The notes beneath the pieces are model-generated. The model had not been told where the DNA came from, did not search any database, and was given only the letters and a program-made list of their open reading frames with translations. A program made the position numbers and the translations under genes. Positions 47,113 to 55,564 of a stretch of 64,000 nt of DNA are shown in pieces (position 1 is the stretch's first letter; each line of letters opens with the position of its first letter). This stretch comes from Flavobacteriia bacterium (GTDB lineage Bacteria > Bacteroidota > Bacteroidia > Flavobacteriales_D > Crocinitomicaceae), in NCBI GenBank assembly GCA_016183815.1, contig JACPDW010000007.1, forward strand, positions 1 to 64,000, written 5' to 3'.

Positions 47113-47895
47113 TTAAACAGAAAATTGTAATCCATCATAAGCCGGAAAAACATTTTTTGGTAATTTTTTAATTATATCTTGATGTTTTCCAAAATAATGC
47201 GAGATGTGTGTTAAATAAACAATTTCTACTTCAATTTTTTTAATAAACTCTAAGACTTCTTCTAAATTAAAATGTGAAATATGTGCTTTTTCATGCAAAC
47301 AATTAATAATTAACACTTTTGAACCATTAATTTTTTCATATTCTTTTTTATCAATAGTCTTTGCATCAGTTATATAGGTAAAATCTTTAATTCTAAACCC
47401 AAAAACAGGCATTTGATAATGATAAACTAAAATGGGCAAACAAGAAAGGTTTTTATTTAAAAAAAAAGACTCGTTTTTTATGTTGATTAAATTTAATTTG
47501 GGTATTCCTGGATATGTTTCGTTGGAAAAAACATAATGAAATTCTCTTTTTATCGCTTTTTCTACTTGTGATGAACAAAAAATGTCCATTGGTTCATTGT
47601 TTTTTTTATGATTAAACGCTCTTACGTCATCTAATCCTGCAATATGGTCTTTGTGTTCATGAGTAAAAAGTATTCCATGTAATTCCTTTACTTGATGAGT
47701 TAACATTTGTTGTCTAAAATCAGGACCACTATCTATAACGTATTGAAAGCCATTATCTGTACTTAACAAAATTGATGCACGTAGTCTTTTGTCTTTTAAA
47801 TCTGAAGAGGTGCAAACAGAACAATTACAAGCAATTACTGGGACACCTTGTGAAGTGCCAGATCCAAGAACAGTGATATTTAAAGTTGAATTAAT
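47113..47895 (-). CDS. MBL-fold metallo-hydrolase (PhnP/RNase Z-like), no canonical start codon
   Basis: About 260 residues if read from AUU 47895. The first canonical start in frame (TTG 47769) would cut off the conserved head ITVLGSGTSQGVPVIACNC, which is clearly coding and in frame. Between the upstream in-frame stop (47911-47913) and this head, only TTA, ATA and ATT codons occur. Metal motif HEHKDHIAG, then GLDDVRAFN, typical of the PhnP-like group with the CNC...C head (cysteines as in TSQGVPVIACNCSVC). It overlaps the DUF423 gene stop by a few bases. AUU initiation by coupling is the simplest reading; AUA 47901 is the alternative. A cytoplasmic phosphodiesterase role is likely; the substrate is unknown. 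Confidence 0.8.
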   Translation of the reverse strand: MNSTLNITVLGSGTSQGVPVIACNCSVCTSSDLKDKRLRASILLSTDNGFQYVIDSGPDFRQQMLTHQVKELHGILFTHEHKDHIAGLDDVRAFNHKKNNEPMDIFCSSQVEKAIKREFHYVFSNETYPGIPKLNLINIKNESFFLNKNLSCLPILVYHYQMPVFGFRIKDFTYITDAKTIDKKEYEKINGSKVLIINCLHEKAHISHFNLEEVLEFIKKIEVEIVYLTHISHYFGKHQDIIKKLPKNVFPAYDGLQFSV

Positions 47896-48310
47896 TTTTA
47901 TTTTTAATTTTTAAAACCTCTATAAAAAACAATAACCATGCAAAAAGTAAAAAAAGTCCACCTATCGGAGTAAAAAGAGCAAAAATTTTTGGGATTGGAA
48001 ATGAAAACAAATCTTTTAAACTAAGAATATAAATAGAAAAAGAAAAACAAAATACTCCTAAAGTCATGAATATAGACACCCACTTGGTTTTCAAACTAAA
48101 CATTACGTTGAAACATACTACAATCAGCAAGCCTAAACCGTGATAAATTTGATACCTTACTCCTGTTTCAAATGAATTAAATTTTTCTGCAGAGAGGTAT
48201 TCTTTTAAAACATGGGCACCAAAAGCCCCCAATAATATTCCTAAAAAAATAAAAAGTAAACCGGTAAAAATTAATCTTTTTTGCTCTTTTGTAGGAATAT
48301 GTAACATCAA
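47891..48310 (-). CDS. DUF423-family membrane protein
   Basis: 139 residues with four hydrophobic helices. The family signature LGAFGAHVLKEYLSAEKFNSF, then ETGVRYQIYHGLGLL, is complete, followed by FTPIGGLFLLFAWL. Function of DUF423 (YgdD-like) proteins is unknown; they sit in the inner membrane. It follows manC by 17 bases and overlaps the MBL-fold gene. Confidence 0.93.
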   Translation of the reverse strand: MMLHIPTKEQKRLIFTGLLFIFLGILLGAFGAHVLKEYLSAEKFNSFETGVRYQIYHGLGLLIVVCFNVMFSLKTKWVSIFMTLGVFCFSFSIYILSLKDLFSFPIPKIFALFTPIGGLFLLFAWLLFFIEVLKIKNKN

Positions 48311-48327
48311 TTATTTAAATTAAAAAA

Positions 48328-49383
48328 TTAGTTTTTGGTATTGAGTTTTTCAAGATATTTTTTCAATTCTTGTTCGTTTTTTTTGGTTAAAATCAATAAT
48401 TTATCCTCAGAATCAACTATAATATAATCGTTTAAACCTTCAACGATGGCTGTTTTGGTTTTAGGTAATAATACTAAATTTCCAGAAGAATTAAATGAAA
48501 AAACATTTCCAGAAATAGTTGCATTATTTTGATTGTCACCAACAATATGCTCTGCAACACTACCCCAAGTTCCTAAATCAGACCAATCAAAGTCAGCTAA
48601 AATTATGCTCACATTTTTTGCTTGTTCCATTACTGCATAATCAATTGAAATATCTTGACATTGATCAAAACAATTTTCCATTTCCTGTTTTTCATTCGGA
48701 CTTTGATAATGAATTGAAGCAAACAATGAATATAATTTTGGTGAATATAATTTTAAAGCATCAATTATAGTTTGAGCTTTCCAAATAAATATTCCTGCAT
48801 TCCAATAAAAATTGCCAGACTGTACAAAACTTTCAGCAACTTCTAAATTTGGTTTTTCTCTAAATTGAATTACTTTTCTATAAGGTGAACTGGCTTTTTG
48901 ATCAAATTCTATGTATCCATAACCTGTATCAGGTCTGCTTGGTTTTATTCCTAATGTAACAATTTCTCCTAAAAGTGCTCTTTCAAATGCTAAATTAATA
49001 TTTTTATTAAATGCCAGATCATTTACTATTAAATGGTCTGATGGAGCAATTAACAAATTTGCATCTTTGTTTTTTGAATAAATTTTCATTGAAGCATAAG
49101 CAATACATGGTGCTGTGTTTTTTCTTTGTGGTTCTAATATTATTTGTTCTAAATCAATTGAAGGTAATTGTGTTTTTACTAAGTCTTTATAATTGGAATT
49201 AGTTAAAATATAAATGTTTTCTGGGGGTATTATTTCACTCAAACGATCAAAAGTCATTTGTAATAAACTTTTGCCTAATCCAAGAATATCTAAAAACTGT
49301 TTTGGTTTTTCGCTGGTAGAAAGAGGCCAAAATCTACTTCCTATTCCTCCCGCCATAATTAATCCGTAATTATTTTTTTTCAT
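48328..49383 (-). CDS. manC: Mannose-1-phosphate guanylyltransferase
   Basis: 351 residues. Makes GDP-mannose from mannose-1-phosphate and GTP for surface glycans. Nucleotide-binding signature LIMAGGIGSRFWPLS (9-23) and KPKQFLDI, then EPQRKNTAPC and the FREKPNLEVA block. No C-terminal isomerase domain, so it is the single-function type. Its start overlaps the sprT-like gene by 14 bases. No other GDP-sugar genes are adjacent. Confidence 0.95.
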   Translation of the reverse strand: MKKNNYGLIMAGGIGSRFWPLSTSEKPKQFLDILGLGKSLLQMTFDRLSEIIPPENIYILTNSNYKDLVKTQLPSIDLEQIILEPQRKNTAPCIAYASMKIYSKNKDANLLIAPSDHLIVNDLAFNKNINLAFERALLGEIVTLGIKPSRPDTGYGYIEFDQKASSPYRKVIQFREKPNLEVAESFVQSGNFYWNAGIFIWKAQTIIDALKLYSPKLYSLFASIHYQSPNEKQEMENCFDQCQDISIDYAVMEQAKNVSIILADFDWSDLGTWGSVAEHIVGDNQNNATISGNVFSFNSSGNLVLLPKTKTAIVEGLNDYIIVDSEDKLLILTKKNEQELKKYLEKLNTKN

Positions 49384-49990
49384 GAGGTTTTATTTCTGCT
49401 AATTGATGAACTAAATATTTTTTATTTGTGTTAATTTCGTCACAAAGATACCTTTTTCTTCTTAATTGACCTTTTATCATTAATTTGCCTGACAACCAAA
49501 AAGATGTTCCGAAAGCGATTTCTTCTAACAAAATGGCTTTGTTTTTTGTTAAATTATAATTTTTTAATGCACGATTTAATTGAATGTCAGAACAAGAAGA
49601 AGCTTTTGTGTTAATTAAAGAGTTCATTAGTGCAATTTCAATGTCTTTTGGTAATTTTTTTTTGTTTATAAGCTGTAAAATTAAACTTCGATATTCATTT
49701 TTCCATTCAGATCCATGTGGTTGAATTTTTAAACCGTGATTTCTAAAAACAAAATAATGTGCAAATTCATGTACCGTAGTAATTAAAAAGGAATATTTAT
49801 TTAAATTACCATTAACGGTGATTTGAGATTTTTTTCCGTTTAAACCAGGTCGAAAATCACCTAATTTTGTGCTTCTTGGATTAACAATTTTGAAATGTAT
49901 AGGATGTTCAAACAACCAATTACAAATCATATCTTCATAACCATCTGGTAAATACTTTCTTAATAACTCAATAACTTTTTCTCTTTGCAT
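49370..49990 (-). CDS. SprT-like zinc-metalloprotease-family protein
   Basis: 206 residues. The zinc motif HEFAHYF (His74, Glu75, His78), preceded by VNGNLNKYSFLITTV and followed by RNHGLKIQPHGSEWKNEYR, matches the SprT-like domain. Eukaryotic relatives (SPRTN) cut DNA-protein crosslinks; the bacterial role is unsettled. It is the first gene of the minus-strand run with manC, DUF423 and the MBL-fold gene. A TACGTTTG box lies nine bases upstream of its ATG. Confidence 0.9.
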   Translation of the reverse strand: MQREKVIELLRKYLPDGYEDMICNWLFEHPIHFKIVNPRSTKLGDFRPGLNGKKSQITVNGNLNKYSFLITTVHEFAHYFVFRNHGLKIQPHGSEWKNEYRSLILQLINKKKLPKDIEIALMNSLINTKASSCSDIQLNRALKNYNLTKNKAILLEEIAFGTSFWLSGKLMIKGQLRRKRYLCDEINTNKKYLVHQLAEIKPHEKK

Positions 49991-49998
49991 TGGTTCTA

Positions 49999-50006
49999 CA
50001 AACGTA
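49999..50006 (-). promoter_or_regulatory. Candidate -7 box (TACGTTTG) for the sprT-like gene
   Basis: Minus-strand TAnnTTTG match nine bases from the ATG at 49990, implying a nearly leaderless mRNA. Confidence 0.45.
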
Positions 50007-50101
50007 TTTCAAATATATTCATAATTTATTCTTATATTAAATTTTTTTGAATAATGTTGTGTTAATTATTTTTATTTGTATCTTTATAAAAAAATCCAAC
50101 T

Positions 50102-51721
50102 ATGGAAACAAAAGAAAAAATCGTTTTACCAATTAACCTTAGTATGAACCCTTATACTGGACCTTGGACCTTTTCTGAAGCAGGTCATTTGTTGAGAAGG
50201 TGTTTGTTTGGCCCATCATTTTCTCAAGTGAGTTTAGCGGTTTCAAACGGACTTGATTCTACTGTAAACTCCCTATTGTCAACACCCTCTTTTTCCGATC
50301 CTATTACTTTTTCAAGTAATGAAAGTGTTGCTCCATTTGGCACAAGTTGGGTAAATAGTGTTTATCCTTCATCTGGAACAGCTCAAACTAATACACAAAA
50401 CGCTAGAAACGAATCTTTGGCTGCATGGACAATGAATAGAATTCATCACCAATCGTTTTCTATTCATGAAAAAATGTGTTTGTTTTGGCATAATCACTTT
50501 GCAAATGAAGCTACTTCTGATGCCCGTGCAACATTCGATTATTTTCGTTTAATTCAAACGTTTGCACTTGGAAATTTTAAACAATTTGCAAAGGAAATGA
50601 CTATAAATCCATGTATGTTGGTTTTTCTTAACGGTACTTTAAATAATAAATACAGTCCAAACGAAAATTTTTCAAGAGAATTGTTAGAGTTATTTACTAT
50701 TGGAAAGGGTCCACAAATTGGAGAAGGTGATTATACAAATTACACTGAACACGATATCGCACAAGGTGCAAAAATATTAACGGGTTGGGTTGTACAAGAT
50801 TTTTTAAGTACAAGTGTTTCGAACACCTCGTCTGTTTTTATGCCCGAACTACACGACACAACAGATAAAACATTAAGCACAAAATTTGGAAATGCCAGCA
50901 TACCTAACGCTAATGAAAATGAATATTCAAATTATATTGACGTAGTTTTTGAACAATTGGAAACGGCTAAATTTATTTGTAGAAAAATATATCGTTGGTT
51001 AGTGAATTATGAATTAACAGATATCGTTGAATCAACCGTAATTGCAGAAATGGCAGATACTTTATTTAGCAATAATTATGAGATTTTACCCGTTTTAGAT
51101 CAGCTATTAAAAAGTGAACATTTTTATGATATAAGCGTAAGGGGTTCAATTATTAAAAATCCTATTGAATTTATTTATTCCGTTTTCAATTCTACATTAT
51201 CCGATTTTAATTATGATTTAGAAACAAATAGCACCATTTATTTACAATGTTATTGGTTAAATATGGCTCTAGGAATGAATTATTTAGCCCCTCCTAGTGT
51301 TGGTGGTTGGACTGCATATTATCAAGAACCCACTTTTAGTAAACTATGGGCTAATTCAAGTTATATAAAGTTAAGATTTGATTTTGTAAGTTATGTAACC
51401 CTTTGGGGTGGTATTAATGTAAATGGAAATCAATTTCAAGTCAATCATTTAACTTTCTTAAATCAACTTTCAAACCCTTCAGATGCTACTCAAATCATAG
51501 AAGACATGGCACTTTTATTTTGTCCTAAAGGATTAGATGAAACTAAAAAAATCGTTTTGAAAACTCTTTTACTCAATGGACTTCCTGATTTTGAATGGAC
51601 ATTACAATACAATGAATATTTAGCTGACCCAAATAATCCTACTTTTTCTGACCCAATTAAACAACGTATTGCATTGGTGTTAGATCAACTATTTAAACAA
51701 CCAGAATTTCAAACTATCTAA
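50102..51721 (+). CDS. DUF1800-family protein
   Basis: 539 residues. DUF1800 signature segments: AGHLLRRCLFGPSFSQV near the start, HEKMCLFWHNHFANE, NFSRELLELFTIGKG, ARILTGW-type KILTGWVV, and the late PPSVGGW. Function unknown; these proteins are almost always encoded beside a DUF1501 protein, as here (two bases apart). No signal peptide at its own start, so export with its partner is uncertain. Confidence 0.95.
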   Translation: METKEKIVLPINLSMNPYTGPWTFSEAGHLLRRCLFGPSFSQVSLAVSNGLDSTVNSLLSTPSFSDPITFSSNESVAPFGTSWVNSVYPSSGTAQTNTQNARNESLAAWTMNRIHHQSFSIHEKMCLFWHNHFANEATSDARATFDYFRLIQTFALGNFKQFAKEMTINPCMLVFLNGTLNNKYSPNENFSRELLELFTIGKGPQIGEGDYTNYTEHDIAQGAKILTGWVVQDFLSTSVSNTSSVFMPELHDTTDKTLSTKFGNASIPNANENEYSNYIDVVFEQLETAKFICRKIYRWLVNYELTDIVESTVIAEMADTLFSNNYEILPVLDQLLKSEHFYDISVRGSIIKNPIEFIYSVFNSTLSDFNYDLETNSTIYLQCYWLNMALGMNYLAPPSVGGWTAYYQEPTFSKLWANSSYIKLRFDFVSYVTLWGGINVNGNQFQVNHLTFLNQLSNPSDATQIIEDMALLFCPKGLDETKKIVLKTLLLNGLPDFEWTLQYNEYLADPNNPTFSDPIKQRIALVLDQLFKQPEFQTI

Positions 51722-51723
51722 TT

Positions 51724-53280
51724 ATGAAAAGAAGAACTTTTGTCAAAAACGTATCATTTTCCTCTATTACTATCCCTTTTATGTTTAATAATTTAAAATG
51801 GGAAGCGGTTCAAAATAAATTATTTGATTATTCTAGGTCTGCAGAAGATAGAGTGTTGATATTAATTCGTCTAAATGGTGGTAATGATGGCTTAAACACA
51901 TTAATTCCTTTAGACCAGTACGATAATCTTATGATTCAAAGACCAAACGTACTTATCCCACAGGGATTTATAATTCCAATAACTGACACGAATGGCTTAC
52001 ACCCTTCAATGACAGGTGTTGCTTCAATGTTTAACGACGGCAAAGTGTCAGTTATTCAAAACGTTGGTTATCCTGAACAAAACAGATCTCATTTTAGGTC
52101 ATTAGATATTTGGTCGTACGGAAGTACAAATCAAGAAATTTCTACGGGCTGGATGGGAAGATATTTAGACTCTGTTTATCCTGGTTATCCTGAAAATTAT
52201 CCAAATGAGGAAAATCCAGACCCTTTTGCTATTAGTATGGGTTACGAAGTGTCCACTACTTGTCAAGGTGTGATGTCAAATTTTTCACATACAGTTCCTA
52301 ATCCACATGATGACATCAATGTTGGTAATGGCACAGCGTTAAACGATGGAACATATTATGGTAGTCACATGGAATATTTATCCACGATAATTGCACAAAC
52401 TAACGCTTATGGAACTCGTGTCAAACAAGCAGCCGACCAAGGCAATTCTACCTCTTCTTTGTATGATATGAACAATCCTCTCTCTGTTCACATGAGTTAT
52501 ATTGCTAAAATGATTTCAGGTGGTTTAAAAACAAAGATTTATGTAGTAAATATTAACGGATTTGACACTCACGCTGAACAAGTTGATTCTAGCGATACAA
52601 CCGTTGGGAATCATGCCAAGTTGCTGAAAACATTATCAGACGCAGTTAAATCATTCCAAGACGACATTAAACTTCAAGGATTAGAGCACAGAGTAGTTGG
52701 AATGACTTTTTCAGAATTTGGGCGTCAGATAGCTTCTAATGCAAGTTTTGGGACAGATCATGGTGATGCAGCTCCTTTGTTTTTATTTGGAACATGTATT
52801 AGTTCACAGATAATTGGACCAAATCCAGTAATTTCAGACCAAATTCAAAATCAAGCAGGTTTAAATATGCAAATTGATTTTAGAGATGTGTACGCCTCTG
52901 TAATTAAAGATTGGTTTGGTGTAGATGAAAATGCAGTTCAGTCATTGTTTGATTATCCTGTAAATTTTTATACAGTATTACAAGGGTGTTCAGCTGGCAT
53001 CAATGAGGAAATTAAAAAGAAATCGTTAGCTGCAATAGTCTATCCTAATCCATGTGTAAATACAGCTCATTTAAAATTTTCTTGTTTAAATGAAAAAGTT
53101 CAAATTATTCTAAATGACTCTTACGGAAAAACAATTAAAGAATTATTTAGTAAAGAGTTGAAAGCTGGTGTGCATCATGTAGAGTTGGAGACCAAAAGTC
53201 TTTCAGAAGGTACTTATTTCGTTATAATCAATAAAAAAAGTAAAAACGAAGAAATTAAAATAATAAAACGCAATCATTAA
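51724..53280 (+). CDS. DUF1501-family protein with T9SS sorting domain
   Basis: 518 residues. Twin-arginine-like start MKRRTFVKN, then the DUF1501 core: LIRLNGGNDGLNTLIPLDQYD, QNVGYPEQNRSHFRS, GFDTHAEQ, FSEFGRQIASNASFGTDHG. This is a sulfatase/alkaline-phosphatase-like fold whose activity is unknown. A type A T9SS domain ends the protein (VYPNPCVNTAHLKF ... GTYFVII), so it is exported across the outer membrane, after Tat transport if the start is read correctly. It pairs with the DUF1800 gene two bases upstream. Its stop overlaps the convergent stop of the next gene by three to four bases. Confidence 0.93.
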   Translation: MKRRTFVKNVSFSSITIPFMFNNLKWEAVQNKLFDYSRSAEDRVLILIRLNGGNDGLNTLIPLDQYDNLMIQRPNVLIPQGFIIPITDTNGLHPSMTGVASMFNDGKVSVIQNVGYPEQNRSHFRSLDIWSYGSTNQEISTGWMGRYLDSVYPGYPENYPNEENPDPFAISMGYEVSTTCQGVMSNFSHTVPNPHDDINVGNGTALNDGTYYGSHMEYLSTIIAQTNAYGTRVKQAADQGNSTSSLYDMNNPLSVHMSYIAKMISGGLKTKIYVVNINGFDTHAEQVDSSDTTVGNHAKLLKTLSDAVKSFQDDIKLQGLEHRVVGMTFSEFGRQIASNASFGTDHGDAAPLFLFGTCISSQIIGPNPVISDQIQNQAGLNMQIDFRDVYASVIKDWFGVDENAVQSLFDYPVNFYTVLQGCSAGINEEIKKKSLAAIVYPNPCVNTAHLKFSCLNEKVQIILNDSYGKTIKELFSKELKAGVHHVELETKSLSEGTYFVIINKKSKNEEIKIIKRNH

Positions 53281-55499
53281 TGATAAATAGGATGGTCGTT
53301 TTCAATTTGCTGTTTAGTAACATTTTTAATAGCTTTTAACCTCCATTCTAGAATAGTTTTTGCGTTTAAAATGTCTAACATCGGTTTGTCATCAATTAAT
53401 ACAACGCCATCCATAAATGGTTTATTGACTTCAACAAATGGTTCTTGTATTAATTCTTGAACAATACCTAGATATGGATAAGAAGAGCTTAATTGACTAA
53501 TTGATATATTTTTTAAATCTTGTTTCATCATTGATGCTACTGTAATTATATCAGCTAATTTATCTTCAGATTTATGGTATTGTATAGTAAATCCTAATTC
53601 TAACAATGTATTACATATTGAATGATGTGCAGAAATTTTGTAACCTTTTTGAAACTCTTGAAAATTTAAAATAATTAAACCATCCCTTTTTAGTAATTTT
53701 TTTATTTTACCAAATCCTTCAATAGTAAATAAGTTGGAGGGTTGATTTTCACCATTTGCAACATCTAAAATTACTAAATCATATTTTTTCTGATTGATGT
53801 TAACAAAATGTCTAGCATCATCATAGTAAAACTTTGAAATACTGTCGTTAAAATAAAAATAATCTTTGCTGATTTCAAACATTCTTTTATCAATATCAAC
53901 TAAATCTGATTTAATTTTTAGTTTGTTTAATTCAGAAGCAATACTTCCACCTCCCAATCCTAACAAAAGCGCATTACCACCTCTTTTTTTTGAACAAATT
54001 CTTGATATTCGATGAACATAATTCCAAGTGGAAACATTCACATTATTATTTACAATAATAGTTTGATGTATTCCGTTAATTAATAAAAACCTATATTCTA
54101 ATTGTTCTAACGGAAAGTATTCATCATAAATTTTTAGCTGACCCATTAAACCTTCAGACATATATTGAAGTTTAAAATTTCTTTTCTCCCAAACTAAATT
54201 ATGATGTAAGGAATAAACAACTAATTCTAAGAATATTGCTGATACAAAAATAATGTATTGTAAAGAGTTTCGAAAAATAAAAAGTGAAATTATTGATAAC
54301 AGTATAGAAAAAAGCATAATACTTTTTACTATTCCCCAAAATTCAAGAAGAAAAAATCCTAATATTAAAGTCATTAAAATACCACCAAAAGATGAAATAG
54401 CATATACTTTTCCTGCAATTTCGCCTGAGGATTCAACCTCTTTTGTTAAAAGTTGGATAATAATTGGTGATGTTATTCCTAAACAAATTAATGCCGGACC
54501 AATTAATAGAGAAGTCATTAAAATCCCATTTAATAAAATTGAATCATTTAAAAAAACATCAAACAATTTAAAAGTAAGTATAGGCATTAAAATAATAAAG
54601 AAGGTAGCTAAAGATAATACAATAGCTAGTTTTGGAATTAAATTTTCTTTTTTAGAATAAATGCCTCCTAAATAATAGCCAATTGTTAAAAAAATTATAG
54701 TTGTTCCAATTACAACGGTCCAAATAAATAAAGAATTTCCAATAAAAGGTTGAATCATTTTTGAACCAAGTATTTCTACGGCAATGACAATAGCTCCTTC
54801 GATAAATGCTATAAAATAAAGCCAATTTTTGGATTTTAATTTTTCAGTTGATTCGATTATTGATTTTTTATCACTTTTAATACCACCTTCATTAGTAGCA
54901 ATTTTGTTATTGCTTAAAAGAAGTATTACACAAAGTCCACACCCCAAAAGGATTAAAACACAAATAATTGAGATTGAATTTATTATTCCAAAATTGGGTA
55001 TAAAATATAACCCTATTAAAAAAGTTAGAATTACTCCACCTAAAGTTGAGATGGTATAAATATTACTACTTGCTTTACCAACATTTTTTATAGAACTTGT
55101 TGAATATCGTATAAGAATAGGTGAAATTGCTCCAAAACAAATTACAATTGGTAAAATAAGAATTAAAGAAAATAAAAGAACACCACTTTTAACAGAAAAA
55201 CTTTTGAAAGATTCAAAAAATAGAATCGAAATATTGGGTAGAATATACAACCATATACATGCAAAAATAAAAAATAGAATCACACTTCTAATAGGTGGAA
55301 ATTTTTTAGAAAGTTTGCCCCCTATAAAATAACCTAAAGTTAAACCTCCAATAGTCATTGTAAACACACTTGACCAAACTAAGAGTGAATTGCCAAAAAA
55401 AGGAGAAATTATTTTTGCAGATATTATTTCTACACCCATTAATGAAGCGCCTTCAATAAAAGCGATCAAGAAAACTAAATTCAAATTGTTATTTTTCAT
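53277..55499 (-). CDS. Fused membrane/spermidine-synthase-like protein with duplicated membrane half
   Basis: 740 residues. Two homologous membrane blocks of about six helices each: residues 8-195 (IAFIEGASLMGVEIISAKII ... GGLTLGYFIGGKLSKK) and 225-430 (IAFIEGAIVIAVEILGSKMI ... FLTIGYYLGGIYSKK), both followed by a SPI/IRY-type block. Then a cytoplasmic Rossmann domain (about 445-740): LLLGLGGGSIASEL, VDIDKRMFEIS, DDARHFV, DLVILDVANGE, as in spermidine-synthase-like aminopropyltransferases/methyltransferases. The acidic residues of a true spermidine synthase site are not fully evident, so product is uncertain. Convergent with the DUF1501 gene. Confidence 0.85.
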   Translation of the reverse strand: MKNNNLNLVFLIAFIEGASLMGVEIISAKIISPFFGNSLLVWSSVFTMTIGGLTLGYFIGGKLSKKFPPIRSVILFFIFACIWLYILPNISILFFESFKSFSVKSGVLLFSLILILPIVICFGAISPILIRYSTSSIKNVGKASSNIYTISTLGGVILTFLIGLYFIPNFGIINSISIICVLILLGCGLCVILLLSNNKIATNEGGIKSDKKSIIESTEKLKSKNWLYFIAFIEGAIVIAVEILGSKMIQPFIGNSLFIWTVVIGTTIIFLTIGYYLGGIYSKKENLIPKLAIVLSLATFFIILMPILTFKLFDVFLNDSILLNGILMTSLLIGPALICLGITSPIIIQLLTKEVESSGEIAGKVYAISSFGGILMTLILGFFLLEFWGIVKSIMLFSILLSIISLFIFRNSLQYIIFVSAIFLELVVYSLHHNLVWEKRNFKLQYMSEGLMGQLKIYDEYFPLEQLEYRFLLINGIHQTIIVNNNVNVSTWNYVHRISRICSKKRGGNALLLGLGGGSIASELNKLKIKSDLVDIDKRMFEISKDYFYFNDSISKFYYDDARHFVNINQKKYDLVILDVANGENQPSNLFTIEGFGKIKKLLKRDGLIILNFQEFQKGYKISAHHSICNTLLELGFTIQYHKSEDKLADIITVASMMKQDLKNISISQLSSSYPYLGIVQELIQEPFVEVNKPFMDGVVLIDDKPMLDILNAKTILEWRLKAIKNVTKQQIENDHPIYH

Positions 55500-55520
55500 A
55501 AATAAAAATAATGTAAAAAT

Positions 55521-55549
55521 AAAAAACCTCAGATACTCTGAGGTTTTTT
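55521..55549 (-). terminator. Terminator after the 1297-residue T9SS gene
   Basis: AACCTCAGA / TCTGAGGTT with a 3-base loop, extended by A/T pairs to a 13-bp stem, with a T run on either strand. It lies 16 bases after the minus-strand stop at 55565 and before the start of the next gene. The symmetry would also allow use on the plus strand. Confidence 0.8.
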
Positions 55550-55564
55550 TAAATTTTTTATTCC

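Noticed and set aside
47113-47769. MBL-fold gene starting at TTG 47769
   Set aside because: It drops the conserved TSQG...CNC head that is in frame upstream; the gene must start earlier.
54253-55059. Plus-strand ORFs opposite the fused membrane/synthase gene (135 and 76 residues)
   Set aside because: Antisense shadows of an AT-rich membrane-protein gene, with no family resemblance and Ile/Lys-rich composition.
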